Shown: positions 43,783 to 52,714, numbered from the stretch's first letter. The stretch is 64,000 nucleotides of DNA from Treponema sp. (GCA_017940005.1 JAGAZO010000017.1:230155-294154); one strand, 5' to 3'. A program made the numbers and translations. Notes: generated by a model not told the origin, from the sequence alone.

Positions 43783-45306
43783 TTGGATGATTCTATAATT
43801 CTTGAAATGGCGCATGTTACAAAAGAATTTCCAGGTGTGAGAGCATTAAACGACGTCACATTTAAAGTAAAAAAAGGTGAAATACACTGTCTTGTCGGAG
43901 AGAATGGCGCCGGAAAATCAACGCTCATGAAAGTCCTCACGGGAGTTTATCCATATGGCACCTATACGGGTGACATCTTTGTCGATAGCAAAATACAGCA
44001 ATTTAAAACGGTAAAAGACAGCGAAGCGCAGGGCATTGCAATCATTTATCAGGAGCTTGCCCTTATTCCCGATTTGACAGTATATGAAAATATTTTTCTC
44101 GGGCATGAACTCAAAAAGAAAAACGGAACAATAGACTGGAACAAAACGATTATCAAAGCAAAAGAAATTTTAGCACAAGTTGGTCTTGACATAGACCCTG
44201 GCGTTACAGTGCGAAGTCTCGGAGTCGGCATTCAACAGATGATTGAGATAGCAAAAGCGCTCAGCAAAAATGTGCGTCTGCTTGTGCTCGATGAGCCAAC
44301 TTCCGCTTTGAGCGAAGATGAATGCGATACACTTATCAATCTTATTCTGAAATTGAAAGAAAATGGCGTAACATGCATTATGATTTCGCACAAGCTTTCC
44401 GAAGTCATGCGCATTGCAGACTCCACAACTATTTTGCGCGACGGCAAAACAATTACAACAATTGACCGCGAGAATTTAAATGAAAACGACATGATTCGCT
44501 TCATGGTCGGACGAGAGATAAAAAATATTTATCCGCCTAAAACAAAACGGGACATCGGAGAAGTTTGTCTTGAGATAAAAAATTGGAACGCGTACGATTT
44601 TACATCGAGTCGTCAGCTCCTCACAGATATAAACATTACCTTGCACAAAGGTGAAATCATTGGCCTTGCCGGTCTCATTGGAGCAGGCCGCAGTGAGCTT
44701 GCGTTGAGCTTGTTCGGCAATCCACGCAAATACAAACTCGATGGTCACATGTTTCTTAATGGAAATGAGGTAAATTTCAAACATCCTAAAAACGCGATTG
44801 ATGCGGGATTTTTATACGTGACTGAAGATCGTAAAAAGAACGGTCTTATTCTTGATCAAGATATAAAAACAAACATAACGATATCATCATTAAAGCAATA
44901 TGTGCGCAACATTGTCATCAACAAAAATGAAGAAATCACAAACGCAGAAAAATATTCAAAAAATCTCAAAGTAAAAGCACCGTCAATCGCAACAGTTGTT
45001 AAAACGTTGAGTGGCGGAAATCAGCAAAAAGTGTCGCTTGCACGAAGCCTTATGGCAAATCCAAATATACTCATCCTTGACGAGCCAACGCGCGGCATTG
45101 ATGTCGGCGCAAAATATGAAATCTATCAACTCATGCTTCAGCTCGTAGAGCAAGGCATAAGTATCATCATGATTTCTTCGGAACTTCCAGAGATTCTCGG
45201 CATGAGCGACAGAATATACGTTGTGAGCGGCGGAAAAATAACCGGAGAACTTTTATGCAAAGACGCAACGCAGGAAAAAATCATGCGTATGGCAACACTG
45301 CATTAA
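43783..45306 (+). CDS. Sugar ABC transporter ATPase with two nucleotide-binding domains (XylG/MglA type)
   Basis: 507 residues. First ABC domain: Walker A GENGAGKSTLMKVL, signature-like SLGVGIQQMIEIAKAL, Walker B LLVLDEPTSAL. Second domain: degenerate Walker A GLIGAGRSELALS, signature LSGGNQQKVSLARSLM, Walker B ILILDEPTRGIDVG. This duplicated form is typical of CUT2 importers for ribose, xylose or galactose. The start is TTG at 43783, supported by a perfect GGAGG 7 bases upstream; the first in-frame ATG is 27 bases later and would cut into the ABC domain. Works with the permease at 45332. Confidence 0.93.
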   Translation: MDDSIILEMAHVTKEFPGVRALNDVTFKVKKGEIHCLVGENGAGKSTLMKVLTGVYPYGTYTGDIFVDSKIQQFKTVKDSEAQGIAIIYQELALIPDLTVYENIFLGHELKKKNGTIDWNKTIIKAKEILAQVGLDIDPGVTVRSLGVGIQQMIEIAKALSKNVRLLVLDEPTSALSEDECDTLINLILKLKENGVTCIMISHKLSEVMRIADSTTILRDGKTITTIDRENLNENDMIRFMVGREIKNIYPPKTKRDIGEVCLEIKNWNAYDFTSSRQLLTDINITLHKGEIIGLAGLIGAGRSELALSLFGNPRKYKLDGHMFLNGNEVNFKHPKNAIDAGFLYVTEDRKKNGLILDQDIKTNITISSLKQYVRNIVINKNEEITNAEKYSKNLKVKAPSIATVVKTLSGGNQQKVSLARSLMANPNILILDEPTRGIDVGAKYEIYQLMLQLVEQGISIIMISSELPEILGMSDRIYVVSGGKITGELLCKDATQEKIMRMATLH

Positions 45307-45331
45307 AATTATTAATTAATTGGAGGAAAGA

Positions 45332-46495
45332 ATGAACTTACAGATTATTAAAAAAAACATACGCGGCATTGGAATGTATCTTGTGTTGTTTGTGCTCATG
45401 ATTTTTTTCACTATCACGACAGGCGGCATATTCATGTCGTCGCGCAATTTGAGCAATCTCTTTGACCAAACAGGCTACATTGCTGTTATGGCATGTGCAA
45501 TGACGCTTGTACTTATCATTTTGCAAATTGATCTTTCCGTCGGTTATGTGGCCGGTTTCACTGGAGCCATTGCAGCAATGCTCATGATGCATTTTCCACG
45601 CCTTCCCGTCATAGCAGTCATAGTAATAATCCTTGCGATAGGCGCGGCAATCGGTTCGTATCACGGGTTCGTCATTGCAAAGCTCGGCGTACCTGCATTT
45701 GTTGTAACACTTGCTGGTCAGTTTTTATTCCGCGGCGCATTGTTGCGCGTTACTGAGGGCACAGGAACTATCATCGTAAAAAATGATTTTTTCAATGCGC
45801 TTGGAAATGGCTTCCTTCCCGACATACACAGCGGCACTTCGTTTCACCTGCTCACGCTTTTATTTGGCATTGTGCTTACTGCCCTATTCATTGTGTCGCA
45901 GATTCGTGAGCGCAATCAAAAGAGAAAATACAGCTTGATTGATGTGCCATTCGACATGTTCATCATAAAGTGCGTGTTGTTTTCTTTCCTCATCTTATTT
46001 TTCACCTATAAGCTGGCGATGTACAACGGCATTTCGTGGACTGTTGCAATAGTGCTCGTCGTCATAGCGATTTTCCATTTTGTTACGACGAACACAGTAT
46101 TTGGCAGGTACATTTATGCAGTCGGAGGTAACAGGGAAGCAGCAGAATTAAGCGGCATCAACTCGAGCAATATCATTTTCTTTACGATGGTAATTTCATC
46201 AGTCTGTGCATCTCTCGCAGGCATTTTATACACTGCCCGTCTTCAGTCAGCCACACCAAGCGCAGGCGTGTCGTTTGAACTTGATGCAATCGCATCTGCC
46301 TACATAGGCGGCACTGCAACTACCGGCGGCGTTGGAAAAATCACTGGGACAATTATCGGTGCACTCGTCATCTCGTCTCTTGCAAATGGCATGAACCTCA
46401 TGAATGTCGGGCAGTCATATCAGTATATGGTACGCGGACTCGTCCTTGTGGCAGCTGTTCTGTTCGACGTGCGCTCACGGCGCATAAAAGCGTAA
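45332..46495 (+). CDS. Sugar ABC transporter permease (XylH type, CUT2 family)
   Basis: 387 residues with about 10-11 membrane helices. Family signatures: QTGYIAVMACAMTLVLI-type region, IDLSVGYVAGFTGAIAAMLM, HGFVIAKLGVPAFVVTLAGQ, YAVGGNREAAELSGI (the EAA-like coupling loop), and SAYIGGTATTGGVGKITGTI. XylH proteins are longer than RbsC and carry the extra central helices seen here (about 190-260). GGAGG lies before ATG 45332. Last gene of the sugar cluster; the following 300 bases hold only a decayed fragment. Confidence 0.92.
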   Translation: MNLQIIKKNIRGIGMYLVLFVLMIFFTITTGGIFMSSRNLSNLFDQTGYIAVMACAMTLVLIILQIDLSVGYVAGFTGAIAAMLMMHFPRLPVIAVIVIILAIGAAIGSYHGFVIAKLGVPAFVVTLAGQFLFRGALLRVTEGTGTIIVKNDFFNALGNGFLPDIHSGTSFHLLTLLFGIVLTALFIVSQIRERNQKRKYSLIDVPFDMFIIKCVLFSFLILFFTYKLAMYNGISWTVAIVLVVIAIFHFVTTNTVFGRYIYAVGGNREAAELSGINSSNIIFFTMVISSVCASLAGILYTARLQSATPSAGVSFELDAIASAYIGGTATTGGVGKITGTIIGALVISSLANGMNLMNVGQSYQYMVRGLVLVAAVLFDVRSRRIKA

Positions 46496-46502
46496 GTACG
46501 TT

Positions 46503-46800
46503 ATGGATACAGATTTATTTGAAGCATTGGAATCAACAGACAAGACAATATCGCGTACTTCCCTGTTTTCACCAAGTGAGCTTTTACGGTATTGTTTCAC
46601 ATGACAGTTTTCTAACACGTATTGCAGAAATCAGAGAACAAGATGATGACACGGAGTCAGATATGATGACGTACAGGTAAAAGTTTTTTTATTAATCTGT
46701 ACAACGTAAAAGATGATGCAATGCGCAACACCATTGAAACAACTGTACTGTCGTGGATTCAAAACGCAATGCTTCCTGACAACAACACTGTTTTCGATTG
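46503..46800 (+). pseudogene. Decayed coding remnant, origin unknown
   Basis: Three short stretches in different frames read like protein: MDTDLFEALESTDKTISRTS (46503 onward), then GIVSHDSFLTRIAEIREQDD, then FFINLYNVKDDAMRNTIETT followed by VLSWIQNAMLPDNN. Joining them needs at least two frameshifts. No family is recognised; the third piece runs straight into the antisense of the dehydrogenase gene. It fills the 317-base gap between the permease and the dehydrogenase. It could equally be chance open frames. Confidence 0.35.
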
Positions 46801-46812
46801 CAGGTCCACGAC

Positions 46813-47781
46813 CTATGCATTGACAACGTTTATCGGTCGCCCTGCGACATACGCTTTTACGTTATCTTCGCTCATTTCAACAATGCGTCGTCTGCTTTCC
46901 TTCGATGCCCAACTAATATGTGGCGTGATGATGCAGTTCTTTGCTGTTAAAAGCGGGTTGTTATCTTTGATTGGTTCAACTGCGACAACGTCAAGAGCTG
47001 CTCCTGCAACTTTGCCACTGTTGAGCGCATCTGCTAAATCTTGCTCAACAATAAGCTGTCCGCGGCTGTTATTGACAATGAGCACGCCATCTTTCATTTT
47101 TGCAATCGAATCTTTATTGATGATTCCCTCGGTTGCAGGAAAGAGCGGACAGTGCAAAACGACAACATCACTCTTGGCAAACAGCTCATCGAGCGTAACA
47201 TACGTAAAACTTTCTTTCTCAAAATCATGATTCACTGATCGACTGTTTACAATTACATTCATATTAAGCGCTTTTGCAATTTGTCCCGTACGGTGCCCTA
47301 TTCTGCCAAAACCAATAATCCCCATAGTTTTGCCAGCAAGCTCAACGAGCGGAAAATCCCAAAAACAAAAATCAGTGCAGCGTTCCCATTTCCCCTCGTG
47401 AACTACATGATTATGATGACCAATGTGATGGCAAAGCTCAAGCAGTAGCGCGATTGCAAATTGTGCCACGCAGTCAGTGCCATATGCAGGCACATTTGAA
47501 ACTACAATGCCTTTTTCCTTTGCGTACGCAATATCGATTATGTTATAACCGGTAGCAAGCACAGCGATAAATTTTATTGATGGACAAGCATCTATCGTTT
47601 CCTTTGTAATAGGCGTTTTATTTGTGATGACAATTTCCGCGTCGCCAATACGTGCAACAATCTCTTGGCAATTGTTAACATCTGTGCGCTCGTAAGCGAC
47701 AAATTCTCCATATTTTTTTAATCCGCTCCAGCTTAAATCACCGGGATTTACGACAGAACCGTCTAAAAGCACCAGCTTCAT
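46813..47781 (-). CDS. D-isomer-specific 2-hydroxyacid dehydrogenase (hydroxypyruvate/glycerate reductase-like)
   Basis: 322 residues. NAD-binding GxGxxG as GIIGFGRIGHRTGQIAKAL, VLATGYNIIDIAYAKEKGI at the N-terminal domain, and the catalytic triad positions: Arg in NNSRGQL, Glu in VAVEPI and His in ITPHISWAS. It reduces a 2-oxoacid with NAD(P)H; HprA-type glycerate dehydrogenase is the closest by eye, but the substrate is not certain. GGGAG lies upstream of the ATG at 47781. It stands alone, convergent with the sugar operon. Confidence 0.9.
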   Translation of the reverse strand: MKLVLLDGSVVNPGDLSWSGLKKYGEFVAYERTDVNNCQEIVARIGDAEIVITNKTPITKETIDACPSIKFIAVLATGYNIIDIAYAKEKGIVVSNVPAYGTDCVAQFAIALLLELCHHIGHHNHVVHEGKWERCTDFCFWDFPLVELAGKTMGIIGFGRIGHRTGQIAKALNMNVIVNSRSVNHDFEKESFTYVTLDELFAKSDVVVLHCPLFPATEGIINKDSIAKMKDGVLIVNNSRGQLIVEQDLADALNSGKVAGAALDVVAVEPIKDNNPLLTAKNCIITPHISWASKESRRRIVEMSEDNVKAYVAGRPINVVNA

Positions 47782-48003
47782 TAACTAAATCTCCCAAAAC
47801 TATTGACGAGTAATTCTAGCCCTACCTACACAGTTTGTCAAGGAAACATTTAATGCTGAAGATGCGAATGATTGAATTTTATTGAAAAATAAACAACATT
47901 GCCGCCGTGATGACGTATCGCAATCAGATTTATTATTCTTATGCCACACCGCAAGCATCGAGCCTTTTCGTATAAATAAAACGCAGAACAACAAAGTACA
48001 CTA

Positions 48004-48076
48004 TCGGGCAAGGCGGAGTTGAACCGCCGACCTCTTGGTCCCGAACCAAGCGCGCTACCAGCTGCGCTATTGCCCG
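48004..48076 (-). tRNA. tRNA-Pro (anticodon CGG)
   Basis: Minus strand cloverleaf: acceptor CGGGCAA with TTGCCCG, D stem GCGC/GCGC, anticodon stem CTTGG/CCAAG with loop TTCGGGA (CGG), T stem GGCGG/CCGCC with loop TTCAACT, discriminator A. No encoded CCA. It follows tRNA-Asp on the same strand, separated by a terminator-like hairpin. Confidence 0.93.
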
Positions 48077-48095
48077 TTGCCGCATGATGCAGCTC

Positions 48096-48126
48096 GAAAA
48101 AAATACCCATTCAGTGCGAATGGGTA
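48096..48126 (-). terminator. Rho-independent terminator between tRNA-Asp and tRNA-Pro
   Basis: Minus strand TACCCATTC (48126-48118), five-base loop, GAATGGGTA (48112-48104), then seven T. A perfect 9-bp stem with T-run, only 20 bases before the 5' end of tRNA-Pro. Confidence 0.75.
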
Positions 48127-48130
48127 AAAG

Positions 48131-48204
48131 CGGGAGCGACGGGGCTCGAACCCGCGATCTCCGGCGTGACAGGCCAGCGCGATAACCAGCTTCGCTACGC
48201 CCCC
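48131..48204 (-). tRNA. tRNA-Asp (anticodon GUC)
   Basis: Minus strand: acceptor GGGGGCG with CGCTCCC (one G-U), D stem GCGA/TCGC, anticodon stem CTGGC/GCCGG with loop CTGTCAC (GTC), T stem GCGGG/CCCGT with loop TTCGAGC, discriminator G as expected for Asp. No encoded CCA. Confidence 0.93.
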
Positions 48205-48215
48205 GTAGAGATTAG

Positions 48216-48244
48216 ACTATACATAATTTTCACCGTTATGTCAA
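48216..48244 (-). promoter_or_regulatory. Sigma70 promoter of tRNA-Asp
   Basis: Minus strand consensus TTGACA (48244-48239), 17-base spacer, TATAGT (48221-48216), 11 bases before the tRNA. Very near consensus, as expected for a stable RNA gene. Confidence 0.75.
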
Positions 48245-48370
48245 GAGCGTGCCGTGTGCAAATCCGAGCATTGCCAACCAGCGAACCATACGCAAATTGA
48301 CAATCGCTTTCTATAGTGTTACAATGATATATTATCTTTATCTCGCTTATGAGAGCTTGGGGATGTAATC

Positions 48371-49852
48371 ATGAAAAAAGGCTTTTATACAGTTGGACTC
48401 GGCATTGTTCTCGTCATAGCAGGTTTTGCATTTGTCGTTTCGCCGGCAATGCTCGGCAGCGCAAACAATAGCAAAGCGCCTGTGTTCGGCTCATATGGTG
48501 GCAAGGAAATCAGATATGAGCAGGGGTCAGACTTTGCTAACTATGTACAGAATCAGGCGCAACTATACGAATGGCAACATGTACAAATAACGCAAGACGA
48601 CTATAGGCAAATATTTTCTTCAGCCTTTTATAGTGTTGTACGAAAGCTTGCATACACGCAGGCAGTAGAAAAGAGCGGATACACAGTGCCGCAAGCTGCC
48701 GTAAATCGCGCCATGCTTCCATACTTTCTCGATGAAAACGGCAACTATTCTCAACGCAAGTATCGTGAAACACCTGCATCAGAAATAGAAGCTATGCAAA
48801 AAAGTTTTCGAGAATCGCTTACAGCCGAACGGTACACTGACGATGTCTTCGGTTCGCAAACAACTTTCAACGGCAGCAAGCTATATGGCCTCAAATCATC
48901 GGGAAACGAAATAACTGCATTGCAAAATGTCGGCAGCATTGAGCGCGCTTTCAACATGGCTGTATTTTCTATGACTGATTATCCTGATAGCGAGAAAGAA
49001 TCATACGGCAAAGCAAATGCGCAAAAATTTATTAAATATGACATGTCCGTAATCACGTGCAGTGAAAAATCACAAGCAGAAACAGTTGTACGCAGACTTT
49101 CAAACAATGAGATTACATTTTCAGATGCAGTCAGCGAGTATTCTTCGCAATACTACAGCGATGCAAACGGAAGACTTTTGAGCATGTATCAACATCATTA
49201 TGAACTTGAACGAATCATAAAAGATGAAAATGGTATTGCTGCTATTTCTGCACTCGCAAAAGATGAAACAAGCGGCGTCATTGAAACAAACAGTGGCTTT
49301 TCGATTTTCCATGCAGACGAAGACGCGGAGCAACCCGATTTTGAAAACGCAGACACGCTCAACGTCGTTTCACGATACCTTACCTCATACGAATCAGGGC
49401 GCATAGAAGATTACTTTATGAACATAGCACAAAACTTTGCTGCTGCCGCTGCCGCGCGAGGATTCGACGCAGCATGCACAGAATTTGACGTGGTAAAAAC
49501 ACACGTCGAATCGTTTCCGCTCAACTATGGCAGCGTATCCATTGCAAACTCTGTAGACACGAGCATTGCAGGGCTTGCAGGGGCAAACACAAATGAAAAT
49601 TTCCTTCAGACAGCGTTTTCATTACAATTACACGAGGTGTCTTCCCCGCTCGTAAACGGCAGAAATGTGCTTGTGATTCAACTCACAGATGAGTCAATAA
49701 AAACGACGCATGATGATGCAAGCTCAATACAAAGTCAAGCGAATAGTTACGATGAAGACGCTGCATCGGAAGCGCTCATGGCAAGTCCAAAACTTAAAGA
49801 CAATTTCTTGTCAGTATTCATCAATAACTTTATGAATTTCTCCAGCAATTAG
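48371..49852 (+). CDS. SurA/PpiD-like periplasmic folding factor (peptidyl-prolyl isomerase family)
   Basis: 493 residues. N-terminal signal anchor (about 5-28, GLGIVLVIAGFAFVVSPAML). The next 150 residues resemble the SurA/PpiD N-terminal chaperone domain: QITQDDYRQIFSSAFYSVV, RKLAYTQAVEKSGYTVPQAA. A central parvulin-like segment can be followed (AETVVRRLSNNEITFSDAVS ... SGVIETNSGFSIFHADE), but its active-site residues are not clear, so chaperone activity may be its main role. The anchor plus size suggest PpiD. GGGGAT lies before ATG 48371. Starts just after the tRNA pair, on the other strand. Confidence 0.75.
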   Translation: MKKGFYTVGLGIVLVIAGFAFVVSPAMLGSANNSKAPVFGSYGGKEIRYEQGSDFANYVQNQAQLYEWQHVQITQDDYRQIFSSAFYSVVRKLAYTQAVEKSGYTVPQAAVNRAMLPYFLDENGNYSQRKYRETPASEIEAMQKSFRESLTAERYTDDVFGSQTTFNGSKLYGLKSSGNEITALQNVGSIERAFNMAVFSMTDYPDSEKESYGKANAQKFIKYDMSVITCSEKSQAETVVRRLSNNEITFSDAVSEYSSQYYSDANGRLLSMYQHHYELERIIKDENGIAAISALAKDETSGVIETNSGFSIFHADEDAEQPDFENADTLNVVSRYLTSYESGRIEDYFMNIAQNFAAAAAARGFDAACTEFDVVKTHVESFPLNYGSVSIANSVDTSIAGLAGANTNENFLQTAFSLQLHEVSSPLVNGRNVLVIQLTDESIKTTHDDASSIQSQANSYDEDAASEALMASPKLKDNFLSVFINNFMNFSSN

Positions 49853-49892
49853 TTTTTTAGTTGCTGTACATACGCACAGAAACAAAACCGAT

Positions 49893-51866
49893 ATGATTGA
49901 TGCAATCGACAAAAAGCCCTGTCTGGTTGAAACAGCGCAGGGCTTTTCTGTTGTATACAACGGCAGATACCTCTATTCAAAATACGCTCCTCAAAAAGCG
50001 ATTCTTGCCATACTCTCCTCGCTTGAAATTCTTCCTGGCACGCTCATACTTGCCTGTTCGCCATGTCTGTTGCTCGGAGTGCAAGAGCTTTGCGAAAAAT
50101 TACCTGAAAACTGCTTTGTGCTCGGCTGCGAAAAAGATGATTTGCTTTTTGAATTTACAAAAGAACAGATTGCCAGTTGCAGCCGCGCCGCTACTAATCG
50201 ATACGACAATGAATGCCCGTGCAATGATGCAAATAATCATAATGCAGGCTGCTCACACGACAAAACGGACGCACATAACGCAGTAGACACGCGCAGTGCG
50301 AAATTATTAATTAATAATTTCGCACTGCTTGAACAGACAGAACTTGACACATTACCATTAACGCTTCTCAAACGGCATGCTACACTTGCATGCGGCGCGG
50401 CGTTGCCAAAACCAGGCACATTCCGCCGCGTCATAAGGATTGACTTTTCTGCCGGCACGCAGTTTTTTCCGCACTATTATGATGCCCTTGCAAAAGCGGC
50501 AGAGGATGCAGTGGCACGATTTTGGAAAAATCGCGTTACGCTCGTAAAATTCGGCAGAAAATTTTCGCGCAATCTTTTTCGCAACTTGGCGCATATTCCT
50601 GCAAGCGTACCATTACAATCGCTCGCGCACACAGTCGCAAAGCCAATCATTGTATTCGGCGCAGGCGAAAGCATGGAAGCAACTGCGCGAAAATTGCTCG
50701 AAAAATATGCAGCGAACAACGACGGCAAAACGAGCGCGCGCGAGCAGTTTTACGTGATTGCTGTGGATGCAGCTTTCCCGTCGCTGTGCGCGCTCGGCAT
50801 TGTGCCAGATGCAATCGTGTGCGAAGAAGCGCAAACGGCTATTGCCCGTGCATTCTTTGGCGCGGCGCAAAAAAAAGTGCGTATATTTGCAGGCATTACA
50901 TCGTGGCAAAAAGCGTTTGATGCGAGCGGCGGCAACATATGCTACTTTGCCACGCAGTATGACGACACGCTTTTTTTTGAAAACCTTGTGCAACGAAAAC
51001 TGCTTCCACCAGTAATGCCGCCGCTCGGTTCAGTCGGCTTAAGTGCCATGAACATAGCACTTTTTTTGCGCCGCGACGAGCGCATATCAATTTTTGCGAG
51101 CGGCCTCGATTTTTCCTATTCGCTTGGAGCAACACACGCGCGCGGCGCTCCTGCGCATATTGCACGCCTTGTAAATACCACGCGTACAACATCTGTTGCA
51201 AATTACGACGCGGCATTCGGCTATGGAGCGCAACGCATACAAGGAAAAAATGATGCATGCGTTTTTACCACGCCCGTGCTTTTGTCGTATGCGCATACAT
51301 TCCGTTCCTTTTTTGCTAACGCGCAAAATGTGTACGACGCAGGAGAAAGCGGACTTTCACTCGGCATTGAGCAGCGCACCATAGACAGGCACATGCAAAG
51401 CAAAACACGCAATGCCTCGCCGCATTGTAGTGCTACGACAAGCACAACAATGCAAGCAGATAGCGGTGCACTGCGCGAGATGTCAAAAACAGACAATGCT
51501 GCAAATAAAATAAACGCGCTCACACAAACTGCACACGAAACAGCAACAAACACAACAACAGTATCAAACAGCGCGGCAACAGATGTGAAAAGCGATAACA
51601 TGCTTGCAACGCGTATCGCGCAGTTTTATGACGAAGAAGAATATGCGCTCACAGAATTAAAAAAATTATTGCAGCATGGACAGCATATGGAAAAAGACGA
51701 GCGCAATAAAAAAATCGCAGCGCTGCTCGAATGCCGCGAATACTTGTATTTGCATTTTCCTGACGGTTGGAAGTTTTCGCTTGAACTTTCGTTTTTAACA
51801 CGCGTCCGTGCCGAAATTGATTTTTTTATAAAAGACATACGCGTAGCGCGAATGCTGATGCGCTAA
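49893..51866 (+). CDS. DUF115 / MptE-like protein (Maf-type, possible glycosylation factor)
   Basis: 657 residues. The core (about 245-440) has IIVFGAGESMEATARKLLEK, FYVIAVDAAFPSLCALGIVP, DAIVCEEAQ and PLGSVGLSAMNIALFLRRDE, the order seen in DUF115 (6-hydroxymethylpterin pyrophosphokinase MptE-like) proteins; relatives (Maf) are linked to flagellin glycosylation. Two oddities: a Cys/His/Asn-rich insertion at about 105-140 ending in a 36-bp DNA palindrome, and a Ser/Thr/Asn-rich low-complexity linker at about 495-565. The C-terminal 90 residues are helical. Not clearly linked to neighbours; starts 40 bases after the SurA-like gene. No Shine-Dalgarno is seen. Confidence 0.8.
   Translation: MIDAIDKKPCLVETAQGFSVVYNGRYLYSKYAPQKAILAILSSLEILPGTLILACSPCLLLGVQELCEKLPENCFVLGCEKDDLLFEFTKEQIASCSRAATNRYDNECPCNDANNHNAGCSHDKTDAHNAVDTRSAKLLINNFALLEQTELDTLPLTLLKRHATLACGAALPKPGTFRRVIRIDFSAGTQFFPHYYDALAKAAEDAVARFWKNRVTLVKFGRKFSRNLFRNLAHIPASVPLQSLAHTVAKPIIVFGAGESMEATARKLLEKYAANNDGKTSAREQFYVIAVDAAFPSLCALGIVPDAIVCEEAQTAIARAFFGAAQKKVRIFAGITSWQKAFDASGGNICYFATQYDDTLFFENLVQRKLLPPVMPPLGSVGLSAMNIALFLRRDERISIFASGLDFSYSLGATHARGAPAHIARLVNTTRTTSVANYDAAFGYGAQRIQGKNDACVFTTPVLLSYAHTFRSFFANAQNVYDAGESGLSLGIEQRTIDRHMQSKTRNASPHCSATTSTTMQADSGALREMSKTDNAANKINALTQTAHETATNTTTVSNSAATDVKSDNMLATRIAQFYDEEEYALTELKKLLQHGQHMEKDERNKKIAALLECREYLYLHFPDGWKFSLELSFLTRVRAEIDFFIKDIRVARMLMR
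50293..50328. repeat. 36-bp perfect palindrome inside the DUF115 gene
   Basis: The half-site GCAGTGCGAAATTATTAA (50293-50310) is followed directly by its exact complement (50311-50328), with no spacer. In the gene frame it encodes SAKLLINNFALLE; the opposite strand gives the same SAKLLINNFAL. It looks like an inserted palindromic element that kept the frame open. Confidence 0.85.
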
Positions 51867-51986
51867 CACTTACGCGCGGATTACATAGAGCACATAAATG
51901 ACAAGTTTTCCACTCATGCAGATAACGCAGCGCGCTTTGAAAAAATATAATGCGTCCTATGAAGACAGTGAAAACATTGTTCTTTG

Positions 51987-52595
51987 TTAAAGAAATGACT
52001 TCATGCCCATTGAGATAAGACTTGCCGCGCACAGCACAAGTGAAATAAACATCGCAATGTTTATCGCTTTTGTATGATTGACAAAAAATCGCTGCAATGC
52101 TGCACCCGCAAAAAGCCACACGAGATTTGCGACAGGTCCAGTAAACGGCAAAAAGAGCCCGACTGCGAGCAACGCTTTAAAGCTGCGATTATATGGCAAC
52201 ACATACGAGCTTAATGCGGTAAAGCAAAAAATCATGATTTTGGCATTTGTTAACTGTACAAAAAGCCCTGAACGAAATCCGCGGTATGCAACAAGATGCT
52301 CACCGCTCGTATATGTTGCGCGTAAAATATGAAACGCAAGGTATAAAAGATATGCCGCACCGACAAACGCACATGCACCCGCATACACTGTCACCACGCT
52401 GCCAATGCAATATGTGAGGATGACAGAGAGAATCGAGATAATCGTAAAGCCAGTGAATAAGCCCACCCACTGCTTGAGCGCTTTTTCCTTGCCGTACTGC
52501 AACGCTGTATACAGCGACGTAAGGTTTGCGGGACCGGGTGTAATTGCGCCGACAAAACAAAACACTAAAAACGACGGAATGATTTCTATTGGCAT
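51987..52595 (-). CDS. LysE-family amino-acid exporter
   Basis: 202 residues with six membrane segments, normal for the LysE/RhtB family. The diagnostic start is present: IPSFLVFCFVGAITPGPANL, with the conserved PGPAN after the first helix, then GLFTGFTIISILSVI and FVGAAYLLYLAFHIL. It exports amino acids or similar small molecules; substrate unknown. The frame extends to 52718 but ATG 52595 places the first helix at the N-terminus. About 120 bases after the RluA-type gene. Confidence 0.87.
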   Translation of the reverse strand: MPIEIIPSFLVFCFVGAITPGPANLTSLYTALQYGKEKALKQWVGLFTGFTIISILSVILTYCIGSVVTVYAGACAFVGAAYLLYLAFHILRATYTSGEHLVAYRGFRSGLFVQLTNAKIMIFCFTALSSYVLPYNRSFKALLAVGLFLPFTGPVANLVWLFAGAALQRFFVNHTKAINIAMFISLVLCAASLISMGMKSFL

Positions 52596-52714
52596 AAAAT
52601 GGAGTGTAGCGCATTTGCGAACAAGGCACAAGGCAGGTGATTGCAAACAGGATGCAACTCTACAGTACCGCAAACATGCCACCACGTTGCAACCATGTTG
52701 TGCTTTCACGCAGC

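Noticed and set aside
46721..47230. Plus-strand open frame of 169 codons
   Set aside because: Beyond position 46813 it is the complement of the dehydrogenase gene, which has full family motifs; only its first part may belong to a decayed gene.
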